The notes beneath the pieces are model-generated. The model was not told the origin of the DNA, did not search any database, and saw only the letters and a program-made list of their open reading frames with translations. From Chlamydoabsidia padenii (taxonomy: Eukaryota > Mucoromycota > Mucoromycetes > Mucorales > Cunninghamellaceae), in NCBI GenBank assembly GCA_025330725.1, contig JAIWND010000004.1:806001-870000 (forward strand): a stretch of 64,000 bases of DNA, written 5' to 3'. Of the stretch, positions 24,596 through 36,588 are shown piece after piece. Within the stretch, counting starts at the first letter, position 1, and each line of letters starts with the position of its first letter. Made by a program: the position numbers and the translations under genes.

Positions 24596-26419
24596 TCAGG
24601 TATAAGAGTTCCAATTGATAGAGGCCTTGTCAGTCAGACCCAAACAGAATTCCATATGTGTCGATACAGGTCGAGGTAACACACTCCGTATAGGTTGACC
24701 AAGTGGAAAGATTCGTTCACTTGTCGGATCGGCAATAATGATTCGTTTGCCAGGTGGAGGTGCCCCAGTGATGTCAGTTTCATCCAATAAGTGTCGGAAG
24801 GTAAAGGTATCGGTAATGGCTAAATTTCGAATAAAATAGATACAAGGTTCGTCTGACGGCATACTTTTTAAGGATACTGTTTCAATTTGAATCGTAGGTT
24901 GTTGTAATGGTGGTACTGGTGATGTAGGTGATCCTTGCTGATGATAGGGTATTGATGCTTGTTCTTGTTGTTGCTGTTGTTGTAATAGTAATGATGATGA
25001 TGTTGTTGAAGAAGAAGAAGAAGAAGAAGAAGATATCGGTGGCCCTGATAGACCTAGTTGTGATGATATTAATGGTAGTGATGGTGGTGCTGTCGAGTTG
25101 ACAGGTAATGTGTTACTATTATGATGTTGGTGATGATGTTGTTGTAAATGCAATTGGTGATGATGATGATGATGATGCTGCTGCTGCTGCTGTTGCTGAT
25201 GTGAAAGTAATTGATGATGACGTAAATCATAAGAAGGTGAAGCTGGAGAATGTCCTGATAATGTTGATTGATGTGGTGGTGGAGAGGCCCTGTGGTGATG
25301 GTACTTGGATGATGTACTATTTGATAAGTGTAATTGTTGTTGTAAGGAGGATGACAACGAGCTTAATGAAGTGACCGGAGATGGTTGTTGCTGCTCTTGC
25401 TGTTTTTGTTGAAGTGGAGGTAATTGTGGTGACATATAGGACAAAGGTGGTGATGAGATGGAGGTCGGATGATGATGAGAAGAGATCAAAGGACCAGTTC
25501 CATAAAGAGGAGTCGAAGCACTTGAATGTGGTAATTTTGATGATAATCCAGAAGGCAAAGGCGGTGTGATATCCAAAGTACCTTTTTTGTCAACCCGTTT
25601 TCGTTTATTAGAAGTGGATGGTACGATATTTAAATCAGAAGGTGGTGGCTGTTGTTGATATTGTTGTTGTTGTTGAGAGAGTTCCTTGACTTTTGCTGCC
25701 AAACCTCCGCCAATTTCGACCTTTATTCCTTTTGGTATTGATGAAGACGAAGATTTTGTGTTTCTGTTGCTATTGTTGATAGGTAATAGATCCATCGGTG
25801 TGTCAATATCATCGTGAGGCGAAGATGGTACCGATGTACGAATGTCCCGTTCCCAACGTTTCTTTGCTCTGTACAACGTTGAGCTGTGTGCCTTGCAAAG
25901 ACCTACTTCCGTTTTATTGGCCAATCCCACCACTTGGTTACTAGCAGCATCCCGATATATAGTGTGTGCGTTTTCTTGAAGCCATTGGATAGCAAAGTCA
26001 TAGTCTTCCTTGTCAGTTTTGTTCAATTTCTTCGCCCTAGAGTCCAAACAGTTTTGTGGTAGGTTCTTGCCACGACGAGGTTGTGTTTCTTCGCAAGTGC
26101 AATCCAAAGCATAGTTCTACAAATAGTAATTGAGTAAAAGCCCAAGGTACATTCCTAGTATTGTTGTTGTTTTTTTTTCTTTATTAATACCTTTGAGCAA
26201 GTAAAACAAATGGCACAAACGGCACAGGCATTCTAATCAAATACAAAAGTAATTAGTTAGTTATAAAGTTGATGGTCAAGTAATGATATACAGACTTACT
26301 TTTCGTAGAGGTAGAATACGTCGATCGTGAGGATGGTCCAACGGGGGTAGAGTAGGAGATGACCTTGGTGATAAATCGGATATAACCTGAGCAAGTTGAA
26401 ACAGATGGTTATCGGTCAT
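24596..26419 (-). CDS. Uncharacterised low-complexity protein with CX2CX2CX2C motif
   Basis: Three exons (26419-26300, 26232-26191, 26116-24596) join in frame to 560 aa. The 42-nt middle exon encodes NACAVCAICFTCSK, which with the next exon forms a CX2CX2CX2C-X7-CXC pattern that could bind a metal. Residues ~60-140 are well ordered in appearance (DYDFAIQWLQENAHTIYRD..., AKKRWERDI). The long middle part is rich in Gln, His, Ser and Pro with pure runs of each. The conserved-looking end includes PCIYFIRNLAITDTFTFRHLL and GKRIIIADPTSERIFPLG. Composition fits a transcriptional or chromatin regulator, but I do not recognise the family. The start at 26419 was chosen because upstream in-frame residues are low-complexity leader. 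Confidence 0.7.
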
Positions 26420-26838
26420 ATGGTGTGAGGGACAAAAGGAAAGAATGAAAAAGAAGAAGAAGAGAGGTAAAGAAAAACAAGGAGTTAAAAAAGGAAAGAG
26501 AGAGAAAAATAAAGGGGAGCGGAAAGAGAAGTAGATTTTTAAAACCAGAAAATTTTGTAGTGAAAAAACATGCTTCGGTGACAATGTGCCGATTTTCACT
26601 ATCAGGGTAATTTTAATCACCCCCTTACGTGCCTTCACGTTCAAAAGGGAAATGTTATTTTCAGGCTCCAATCTAAAGTATGATGTATAAATATATCTTT
26701 TAATACAATTACAATTACTATAACACCAATAAAAGACCTATGATGAGAATCAAATCAATTTCATAACAATGTGCCTTTTTATTATTGTTTCACAATTTAA
26801 AATACAATACTATGGTTATAGCTATTACTATTACTATT
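26420..26838. other. Intergenic, no gene seen
   Basis: Promoter and leader of the low-complexity protein gene (polypurine on the + strand at 26436-26530), then AT-rich 3' flank of the DUF4442-like gene. A short open frame extends upstream of 26419 but looks like pyrimidine-rich leader. Confidence 0.45.
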
Positions 26839-27809
26839 CTAATCTTCTTTGCGGTCAACAACCCACACCAAGGTAGCCAAAGCAACTGTATCCAATTGTC
26901 GATCTTTGACAACTACTTCGGTTTGTACTTCATTGGTGCCGGTATAGTCAGTAGGTAGAGTGTAGTCTGATGAGGCAGTCAATAATCCACGAGCCTTTTT
27001 CACATACTAGCACCACAAGCACATGCGGTCATTAAAAAACAAAAAGCAAGAAACAAGTCAAGTGAGTACATGATCAATCTTTTGCATATGTCTTTTTCTT
27101 TTTCTAACTATTACCTTCACATTGATTGATCCCAGAATAACGCGATCTTTTGGTTTCAGGTTGGTCATCAGGGCCAAACCACCAACAGTTTCTGCAAAGG
27201 TAGCAAGGGCAGTGGCATGGATGCTGTTGGTAATTAAAGTAAATAAGTTGTCATCATTGCATGTGCTTTATCATGTTGTGTGTGTTACCTTCTGAATGGA
27301 TTTCGGTTTTTATGGCGATCCTAAAAAAAAAAAAAAAAAAAGAGTGAGTGATGGCTTGTTCAAACATTTAGCATTATAATTATCTTACCCGCATTATCGC
27401 AGTACAAAACCCACGTGACAAGGTTGATACATGCATGTCTAGAATGTAAAAAAACCAACCCCTATCAATAATCAACATTACCAAGCAAAGGAGCTTTAAA
27501 AAAATCTTTCTTACCTATGGACTTGGCATAAGGATCAGAATAACCAAGTAAAAAAGCAAATACACGAGGACGAAGTGGCTTAATAATAGGTTTTCCCAGT
27601 TTTTCCCAGACAAGTAGAGGTTGACGTTCATTGCGAACTGAGAAGACGAGAGCCAAAAGATAAACAAAGGCCAACGCCAAGATGCCAAAAGTTAGACGAG
27701 AAAAAATGGTCCACTCCAAAGCCAAGAATACTTGAATAAGATGTAGAGTAGCTTGTACATGACTATACAAAGCTTCGGTAAGTGGTGATATCGAAGAAGT
27801 CGTCAGCAT
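26839..27809 (-). CDS. Hotdog-fold thioesterase-like protein (DUF4442/PaaI-like)
   Basis: Five exons (27809-27515, 27438-27389, 27320-27289, 27223-27115, 27006-26839) give 217 aa. An N-terminal membrane segment (about residues 35-55, LTFGILALAFVYLLALVFSV) precedes a region typical of DUF4442. Visible blocks are a Pro-rich segment with LGYSDPYAKSI, the strand DMHVSTLSRGFCTAIMR, RNPFRSIHATALATFAETVGGLAL containing the hotdog helix, then KPKDRVILGSINVKYVKKARGLL and a final strand pair EVQTEVVVKD...ALATLVWVV. It may hydrolyse acyl-CoA esters at a membrane; the substrate is unknown. It is divergent from MTO1 with about 180 bp between start codons. Confidence 0.75.
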
Positions 27810-27989
27810 GTTGAGTCAAGATGTTGAACAAAAAGAAACAAAAAAAAAAGAGAGAGAGAGAAAGGAAAGAAACTGGACCTGGGCCTTTATTAATTGACCA
27901 GTAGAATTCAATTCCCGACAATCTGATTTCAAAATGTGAGTTTTTTTTTTTTCTTTTTGTCTTTTTATCAATGTCTCTTCCGCCTCTCG

Positions 27990-30879
27990 ATGTATAACTG
28001 CAGTCGATCTTTATTACTATCAACGAAATACGCACGATCCTTTGCTTCGACTGTTAAATCACATGATTTTGACGTTGTAGTGATAGGTGGAGGTCATGCC
28101 GGGACTGAAGCTTGTGCTGCTGCTGCTCGTACAGGTGCTCGGACGCTTCTAATCACTCAAAAGTTGGATACCATTGGTAAGTATAATTAACAACGAAAAG
28201 AACTTTAGGACCTAATGGCATTAATACCATCATGTTAATCACGTAGGTGAAATGTCTTGTAATCCTTCTTTTGGTGGTGTTGGCAAAGGTGTCCTTGTCC
28301 GGGAAGTCGATGCTCTTGACGGTGTCTGTGGCCGGATTTCTGGTAAGTTTCCTTCCAAGTTACTTTTAATAATGATGCTTCTTGACTAATTCTTCTCCCA
28401 TAATCTCTATTCTTGTTAGATCTTGCTGGTATCCAATTCAAAGTGCTGAATCGATCTAAAGGTGCTGCTGTTTATGTAAGAAGAAGGAATCAAAGGCTTA
28501 CTTTTGTATGTACATACTAACACATCTTTGTAATAGGGACCAAGGGCACAAATCGACCGATCTCTATACAAGAAACATTTACAATCTTACATGAAAAACT
28601 ATCCCAACTTGACTATACGTGCTGGCAGCGTGGCAGACTTGGTACTTGGCACCAGTGATCAATCAACAACAGCAGGACAGCAAATTGTTGAAGGGATTCG
28701 ACTAGGTAATTTGACACACTATCTGATATGAAACTTGTGTGATACTAATGGATATATCTATTTATAGATAACGGTCAAATCGTACGAGCACCTAACGTAG
28801 TGATTACAACTGGGACTTTTTTGGGTGGTGAAATTCACCTGGGACTAAAGGTATGGCCTGCTGGACGCATCAATGAAAACCCTTCTATTGGCTTATCAAA
28901 GTCTTTACACAAAGCAGGCTTCCAACTGGCAAGAATGAAAACAGGTAATCCAAAGACATACATCTTGATCATTAAAGACTAATACCATCTTTTATATTAT
29001 AGGTACGCCTGCTCGATTGGATGGCAGGACAATCAACTATCAAGGACTCATTGTACAGGAAGGTGACAACCCCCCAACTCCGTTCTCTTATCTACATAAA
29101 ACAGTACCATATGCAGTAAGTTATTGAAGATGGCGTAATGGACGAAAAAAGCTGTATATATCTGTCTAACCACACTCTTCTCCACTTTTATAGAATCATC
29201 AAGTACTCTGCCACCAGACTCGCACCAATGCTGCTGTACATGACTACTTGGAAAAACACTTTGACCAAAGTATCCATATTCGGGAAACTGTGAAAGGACC
29301 AAGGTAATACTTTATTATATGATGAACAACTCTAGATCTGATATGAAAACTAACATCTCTTTCAATCTTCTTTAGATACTGTCCATCACTAGAAAGTAAA
29401 ATCAAGCGCTTCAGACACAAGACAAGCCATAATATCTGGTTGGAACCTGAAGGTAAGATCAAAAAATATATCCTATTATGTAGCATTTGCATTTTTTAAA
29501 TCATATTCATACATCTTAGGACTGGATGACCACCTTGTATATCCCAATGGAATCTCAAACACCATGCCCGAAGACATCCAAATCAACTTTTTACGCATGA
29601 TTCCCGGATTAGAAAATGTGGACATGGTTCGCCCAGGTAAATTCAACTTTAATAAAGTCATCGTTATACTTACATTTACCTTTCTTTTTTTACTCCATGT
29701 AGCATACGGTGTAGAATATGACCATGTAGATCCACGAGAACTACGATCCACACTAGAAACAAAACGTATCGGCGGGTTATTCATGGCAGGTCAAATCAAC
29801 GGTACAACAGGGTATGAAGAAGCAGCAGCACAAGGTTTGATGGCGGGAATTAATGCTGGTTTACGTGCACTCGGTCGATCACCCTTCATTTTGGATCGCT
29901 CGGATGCTTACATTGGTGTCTTGATCGACGACTTGATCACTAAAGGTGTAGAAGAACCTTATCGTGTTTTTACAGCAAGATCAGAATATCGATTGCTACT
30001 ACGTGCTGACAATGCTGACATCCGTCTAACTCGGAAAGGTAAGAAGAAGAGGTTGACCGTCATCGAACATGGTCATTAACAGAATTGTTTGTAGGATATG
30101 AAGCGGGTGTGATTGGAAAGGACAGATGGGAACACTTTATTGAAACTGAAAAGGCATTGTCATCTACTATGGCGTTGTTGGAAGAAACGAAGATGGCTGC
30201 GACTAAATGGGCAACTTATGGAGTGACCCCTAATAACAGCAACAAAAGTATGAACGATCATGGTGCATTACGAAGGTAAGGTATATAGAACGGACAATCT
30301 ACTTTTTACTAATCACACATTATATGATCGATCAAGTGGTATGGACTTGCTAACATGGGCAGGGATCACTCTGGATAATTTTACTCAAGTACTACCGTCG
30401 TTGAAGGAACTGGATCCATCTATAGCTGAAAGAGTACTGATTGAAGGTCGATACAAACCCTTTTTGAAGCGACAGGAAGCCGAAGTACAAGCATTAAAAA
30501 GAGACGAAAGTCTCGAACTGGACATCAACTTGGACTATAAAAGGTAACTGTTATACATTTTAGTACCACTATCCTAAATTGACCCCTTCCCCCCCCCCTG
30601 TTTTTTTTTACCATAGTATGGATCAACTGTCGAATGAAATTCGGAACAAACTTGCGATTGTGCGACCCGAAACACTGGTAAGATACAAGAAGGATGCCTG
30701 ATACTCTGTACTAATTGATCTATTGTGTTTAGGGGGCAGCCAAACGGGTGGAGGGAATGACACCGGCAGGAATGGTGGTCTTATTGAAATACGCTCGACG
30801 ACGACAACAAGAACAGAAGCCAGACAAGGTGACACTGCCATTTAAACAGAAACAACAACAAATAAAAGTAGTAAACTAG
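27990..30879 (+). CDS. MTO1: Mitochondrial tRNA uridine-34 modification enzyme MTO1 (MnmG/GidA)
   Basis: Fourteen exons give about 679 aa. With MSS1/GTPBP3 it installs the 5-carboxymethylaminomethyl (or taurinomethyl) group on wobble uridine of mitochondrial tRNAs. A mitochondrial leader ([20 protein letters not shown]) precedes the FAD-binding Rossmann motif [21 protein letters not shown]. Further MnmG signatures are [94 protein letters not shown], and the C-terminal helical [13 protein letters not shown]. The start at 27990 gives a targeting peptide; a further upstream in-frame ATG encodes Phe-rich leader. It shares a short divergent promoter with the DUF4442-like gene. Confidence 0.94.
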
Positions 30880-31206
30880 TATAGTACAATAACATAGATT
30901 TTAGAAAATTATAACCAACTTCAATTAATAAATTCAACCCCAGCATATACATTGTAATGCCATTGTTGTAACATCATGATGAAGGATTCTGTTAATGTAT
31001 GCTGTATGATATAAAAGGTGCGTGACGATTATTACCTTGCATCTCATTCTAACTTTTTAGGTTACACAGGCTCACCACCTTTTATTTCCATTCTCTCCCC
31101 TTTGATCTATTTCTCCCACTCTCTTTCGCTTCCTCAACCTTTATTTTTTACTTGATTCATCAACCCCTCCCTCTTTTTATTTTTATTTTTATTTTTTTTA
31201 ATCTTT
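30880..31206. promoter_or_regulatory. Promoter/leader of the Zn2Cys6 regulator gene
   Basis: AT-rich 3' flank of MTO1, then a CT-rich leader (about 31074-31200) that ends in a T/A run directly before the ATG. A TATAAAAG sequence lies near 31011. No gene is seen. Confidence 0.4.
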
Positions 31207-33696
31207 ATGGAAGTGGAACAATCGTCCCAACAGATACGTCCCTTTGTGTATATACAATACCCTACTCCTTCTTCGTTTCAGTCTTCGGAATCATCGGCCC
31301 CAGGTACTCAAGGTAATGACTCTCATGAACAACAAGATCAACAAACTGGTCCTCCCAAACGGAAACGGCAACAAACTGGGTATGCTTGTGATAAGTAAGT
31401 ATACTTTGTAACTACAATAACAATAACTTTGACCTCAACTTTTTTTTTTTTTTTTAATCTTACACAGATGCCGTGAACGTAGGGTTGGGTGCGATAGAGG
31501 AAGACCAACCTGTGGACAATGTGATGGTAAGTATGATTGTATGTACAGCAACCATGCGTTACGACTCGACAATGTTTCCATGCGGCAACGTATGGATGAT
31601 ATGCAATCAACAATCAAACGGATGCATGACGTACTTATGCGGCTTGAAGACGATTATAAAGAAACGGTACCACGGATCTTGGAACAGAATACACAACAGC
31701 AACAGCAACAACAACAACAACAACAACAACAGTACAATCAGTCATCATCCACTTTACCACTCTCTCCACCTATGATTTATGAAGAAGATACAGCAATACA
31801 CAACAACAACGGGATCAATTCCACTGACTCATCATCTGTACCACCACTACCTCAACTTGTTGTTTATGGTCAGCAGTATAGTCCTACCGTTGTGGACTGG
31901 GCGAATGGAACCAATTGGGATGTATCACTCGACAGGAATGGACTCACCACTATACAAACCGACATTACAAGCTATGAAACTCTTCGTGATGCTGTCCGAC
32001 GTGCCCTTCAAATGGCTTATCACTTTCAAGGCTCACCACTCTATTCCTCTCCAACATACCCACAGAATTCAATTTTCGTCGATGATCTTCCTACTTTCTC
32101 TGTTTTTGAAACCTTGGGGCGGATCTCTTCATTTCAGCATCGTTTGGCACCAAATACTTCATCAACACATAGAACTTTGGAACCAACAACAACAACGGTA
32201 TCACCTTCTGAATCGGAGGGGGAGGGGGAGGAGGAGAAGGAATCAGCAAATACGGATCGACTACTGGGAACGGATGTGATGACTCGATTGATCCACCAAC
32301 ATCACCATTGTGGCTTCCCTATTCTTGTCAGCCCAGCACGATTCGAACGACATTATAAACAAGGTGAATTGAAATCGGTGGTACTCTCCTCTATCTTTTG
32401 TCACATTGCTCCTCATGCATGTATATACCATCCTCACCTTGTCCATCTTCAAGACTTTCGAACTCTGGGCGAACGATTCTACGACCACTCACGCACTCAG
32501 CTGGGGCTAGACGATCAATCGAATCTATCCAACATTCACCAACGAACACTATTGATTGCCTACGATCTCGACTTAGGACGTGTCCGGCGGGCCTTCTTGC
32601 ATTTGGGAGTGGCCATCCGAATGTGCTTTGCTTTGGATCTACATCGACCTGAAGGCTATACACGATGCTCGACTGCATTTGAACGGGAACAAGCCAAACG
32701 TGTATTCTGGACTGTATGGTTTTTCGACACTATGGTGCCTCATTTTTTTGCTCAACCTTCGACTATCCGACTGGAGGATATCAAGATTGAGGTGCCTTGT
32801 GTACTCTCCGATTTTGATCCTATTGAAACTGACCAAACTCGATTCGCCATCAGTATCATTCATATACGGCGCATCAACACTGAAAAGGCTCTACGGTTGT
32901 TTTACCAAAGCTTGCCTGAATCTGGTCGTTGTCATCGTATGGGATCTGTCACCACTGCTTCCTTTTGGTCTCGTCGAACTTACTTTTGTGTCTTGTTGGA
33001 CTACTGCTTGCTCTGGATTAACTTGAATCGACCTCGGCTACCTCGTGCTTCCGCTATACGACGTACTTCTCAAGCTGCTTTTACTATGATGGCTTTGTTT
33101 GATCACTGGTTTCGGCCTAATGAAGACTTTGATTGCTTCTTTCGTCCTTACTTGTATCATTATATGTGTATAATTCAAATCTTCAAGGTAACAAAAAACA
33201 AAGAAAAGAAAAAAAAAAGGGGGGGGGGAACTGGGGCTCATTTTTTATTGTTTTTATTTTATATGTGCGATAGAACAATATTACTCAGCAGGATGGACCA
33301 CGATCACCAATGCTTGTCGCTCAAAGTCAGGCGGCCCTTGTCAAACTCTTCCATATGTATCGTACCACTCCAACACATCGATCTTTTGCTGAAAGTCAAC
33401 TGGAAAAGGACCTGCTCATCTTTCTTCAACAATACAAAATCTTGAAATTATCACAACTGCAATTTGGGTATCATCAAGACCCGCAACCTGAATGTTTGGA
33501 TGAATTGGTGGATGATTTGGAAAACTCGGACTATTATGGATGGGGGATATTTACCGTACACAACAATCAAGGGACAACAATCAAGATCAAAGAAAGCACG
33601 GCAAATGGTAGCACTAGTGGAGACTCTTCCTTCTCTTCCTCCTCGTCTGCTTCATTCATGGACAATACTTATCCCTCGGCTTTGGGCTACATTTGA
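31207..33696 (+). CDS. Zn2Cys6 transcription factor with fungal-specific TF domain
   Basis: Exons 31207-31394, 31468-33187 and 33274-33696 give 776 aa. After a disordered N terminus and a basic KRKRQQ patch, the binuclear zinc cluster starts at about residue 60: CDKC-RERRVG-C-DRGRPT-C-GQC-DGKYD-C. The final spacing is five residues, one shorter than usual. A likely dimerisation coil follows (MRQRMDDMQSTIKRMHDVL), then a poly-Gln run. The fungal-specific transcription factor domain spans roughly residues 350-480 (RTLLIAYDLDLGRVRRAFLH, AIRMCFALDLHRPEGY, RVFWTVWFFDT). It is a nuclear regulator; its targets cannot be inferred. A GTAAGT within the zinc cluster is read through because that keeps the motif intact. 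Confidence 0.88.
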
Positions 33697-34166
33697 ACCA
33701 TAGCTTTTTTATTTATTTATTTACTTAATCATTATCATATATACCTTTTGTTTATCCTAGTGTTATTTTTATCATTTATTCCCATTGTTTATTTATTCCT
33801 CTAACTTGATGCATCCATTACTTAAAATAAAAATCATGTTTATGTACTTATACATGCATCTGTCTTTGATCCAGGGGGGGGATGGCGGGGTTTGAAAGAT
33901 GGTGCATGCTTGACTTTATTAAACGACATAATGCCATTAAGCAATAATAAAAGTCTTTATGATGTTAGCAGGGAATCACCTCAAATGAACAGAAAAGCGG
34001 AATTTGAAAAAACGGAATTTCAATTTTGTCGATTTGCATGATCCCATGAAAAAAAAAAAAGACCCATCAACCCATTGAATTAAATGACCCATAGAAATTC
34101 ACATTGACACCTGTTCTAATATTTTTTTCTTCTTTTCATATCTCTCTTTTTACCGAGCAAACCAAG
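33697..34166. other. Intergenic, no gene seen
   Basis: 3' flank of the zinc-cluster gene with AATAAA-like sequence, a G-run at about 33873, a CGGGGTTTG variant of the recurrent word at 33886-33894, and the leader of the thaumatin-like gene. Confidence 0.45.
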
Positions 34167-34960
34167 ATGATTCCACCAGGCCACACTTTTCTGTACAACA
34201 CCCTGACGATTCTTCTCACTGTCACCTTGATGGGTATCTTAGTCCAAGGCGACACGAGGAGCATCACCGTTAAAAACAATTGCCCAGAAAAGATTTCAGT
34301 AGGGGTTCTCACCAACGGAAACAGCAACCCGGATGAACGCTTTGATCTCAACTCACATGGCTCACGCACGATTAGTAAACCCGATACGTGGGGTGGACGT
34401 TTATTCGGCCAACCATCCTGTGTCGGTGCCGATGCCAAGGGACCTCATTGTGGTAATGCAGGTGCCGCCAACCCTGCCACACTCGCCGAGTTTTTCTTCA
34501 AGGGTCATAATAACAAGGATTACTATGATATTAGTCTGGTGGATGGGTACAATATCCCGGCGTCGATTGAGCCTCAAGGTGGTCAAACGGGGGGTGTAGG
34601 TGGCAGCGCGGATAAAGATTGTGGCAAGTCCGATTGTAAGCAATTGCCGAATTGTCCGCCTAATTTGGCTATCAAGGATGGATCGGGAAAAGTGATTGGG
34701 TGTCAATCGTCTTGCTCAAAGACAGGCGATCCTGAGCATTGTTGTGTTGGTCAATACGATGGGCCTGATAAATGCAAGGCTGATAAACAGGCTCAGAATG
34801 TGAAACAAGCTTGTCCTGATAGTTACAGTTTTGCTTATGATGATCAGACGTAAGTGATGGGAAAAGGAAAAAAGAGTTTATGCGTTAACCGACTTTTTTA
34901 AAACCCAGATCGACCTATGCGTGCGAAAATCCATCCGGATACACAGTTACTTTTTGCTAG
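34167..34960 (+). CDS. Secreted thaumatin-like protein
   Basis: Two exons (34167-34849, 34909-34960) give 244 aa. A hydrophobic signal peptide (residues ~8-29) precedes a thaumatin/PR-5 fold: SITVKNNCPEKISVGVLT, DTWGGRLFGQPSC, the YDISLVDGYNIP strand with its acidic Asp, and many cysteines in the middle. The terminus ACPDSYSFAYDDQTSTYACE spans the intron and matches the end of the family. Fungal thaumatin-like proteins act at the cell wall, and some hydrolyse beta-1,3-glucan (GH152). Whether this one is an enzyme cannot be told. The start at 34167 puts the signal peptide at the N terminus; an earlier in-frame ATG at 34104 is less likely. Confidence 0.9.
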
Positions 34961-35406
34961 ACTATTTGATACAATTGCAATACATACATTTTTAACCTAA
35001 TAATAAATATGTCTTTACAATTACTCATGTAGTATAAATGTGGGCAAGTTTTTCAAAGAATGAGTAATCAAAAAAAAAGAAAAAAAGTCGAATGTGATAT
35101 TTGAAATCCCGCTCTTCTAAGTAGTAATGGGCAAGAAGAAGGGAGAATGATTACAAAGTCAAGCGTTGTAGCAAGGAGGGAGGGTGCAAGTGTATTTATC
35201 AGCCAACAGTCAGTTTCCTTTCTTGTTTGCTGACAAATTTATGCTGGCGGCGGATTTCCCCGCTGACAAAAAAAAAAAAAAAAAAAGTATAAATATCAAA
35301 CCTGTCACACGGAGTTTGGTTTTTTCCTTCATTCTCTCTTTCCCTTTACTCCCCGCTCCCCTTTTTATTGTCTTTCTTTCTTTTCTACTTTTTACCTTTC
35401 TAGTGC
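34961..35406. other. Intergenic, no gene seen
   Basis: 3' flank with AATAAATA, a TTGAAATCCCG variant near 35101-35111, an A-run at 35269-35286 and a CT-rich leader before the cyclin gene. Confidence 0.45.
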
Positions 35407-36588
35407 ATGACTTTACCAACCTCAACTCATTCTTCACTTGTCGACCCAACGTCAACCGTTACAACCGACTCTTCTTCCGTCATACCTCAAAAACGATCTT
35501 ACGTTGATGACAAACCACTCATGCTGAACAAGAAACAACAATTAGGGCGGCGAACAACTCGGCATTGCGGCAATCATACTCAAGCTTGTTTACTTTTACA
35601 TGCTATCGAAATCAACCAAAGGCGATCCTTGAATCCACGTTGCGTAGGTAAGAAGAAGAAGAAGAAGAAGAAGAAAAAGACGAAGAAAAGGAATTATGGA
35701 AAATTGGAAGGATTCATTCACATACATACAACGAAACAAACGGACCCTAAATATAAGACTCATTACTAATACAAATTTTGATTGTTATTTTCTTTTCTTT
35801 TCTTTGTCTGTAGCTTACTTGGCCAATTATGTAGCGCAATCATGGGAAATCAATCCAGACGAAGCAAAAGTACGACAATTATACCAACTGATGCAAAACC
35901 TTCTATCCACCACCGCCATCAATGAACCTAATTTGGAACAAGCGTTGATCTCATTTTGTCAGAACAAGGCGTCTACTCCGACTCCATGTCCTAATGTTAC
36001 TCTATTGATCGCCATTGGTTACATTCAACGACTCAACAAGGTAAAACAAAGATATGGATTTAAAATGACCAAGGCGTACGACTTACTAACTTGACTGTAA
36101 TATAGAAATACGATAGTATCAAGGGAACTGTGGGCTGTGGCTCAAGATTAATCACCATCGCTTATCTCATGGCAGCAAAATACTTGCAGAGTAATCTACG
36201 ACTAATTATACGCTCACAACCTTCGACAACAAGGACAAAAACAGAAGAAACATTCGTACCATCACCAGTCTCTCCACCTACTTCACCCTCAATGGCAACA
36301 GCTCCTAATCAAACACCTCCAGCTGCAATAACTCCTACCACACCACCACTTACACCTTTTGCATCATTATCATCTCAACCATCAGACACTTTGCTATCAT
36401 CGACCAATGAACGCTATTTACGGATTATGCGACTCGAATTGGAATTCTTGCGTTTCTTGGACTATGACCTGTCTACGAGGGATCCTGCCACACTGATCTG
36501 TTGGGCCCATTCGTTTGATACTTCTTTGAACGACAATGTATCGGACGATGAAGCTGATGATGAAATGGACGACGACGATGACGAATAA
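35407..36588 (+). CDS. PHO80/PCL-type cyclin
   Basis: Exons 35407-35647, 35814-36040 and 36106-36588 give 316 aa. The fold of the Pho80-like cyclin family is visible: AYLANYVAQSW, VTLLIAIGYIQRLNK (cyclin helices), and GCGSRLITIAYLMAAKYL, in which a Ser/Thr/Pro-rich loop (about residues 195-255) interrupts before RIMRLELEFLRFLDYDLS. The C terminus is strongly acidic (SDDEADDEMDDDDDE). Such cyclins pair with Pho85-like kinases in phosphate, glycogen or cell-cycle control. The subfamily is uncertain. Confidence 0.85.

Noticed and set aside
25108..25569. Plus-strand open frames opposite the low-complexity protein
   Set aside because: They are shadows of CAA/CAT/TCA repeats on the coding minus strand; the encoded Asp/Val-rich peptides are translation artefacts.
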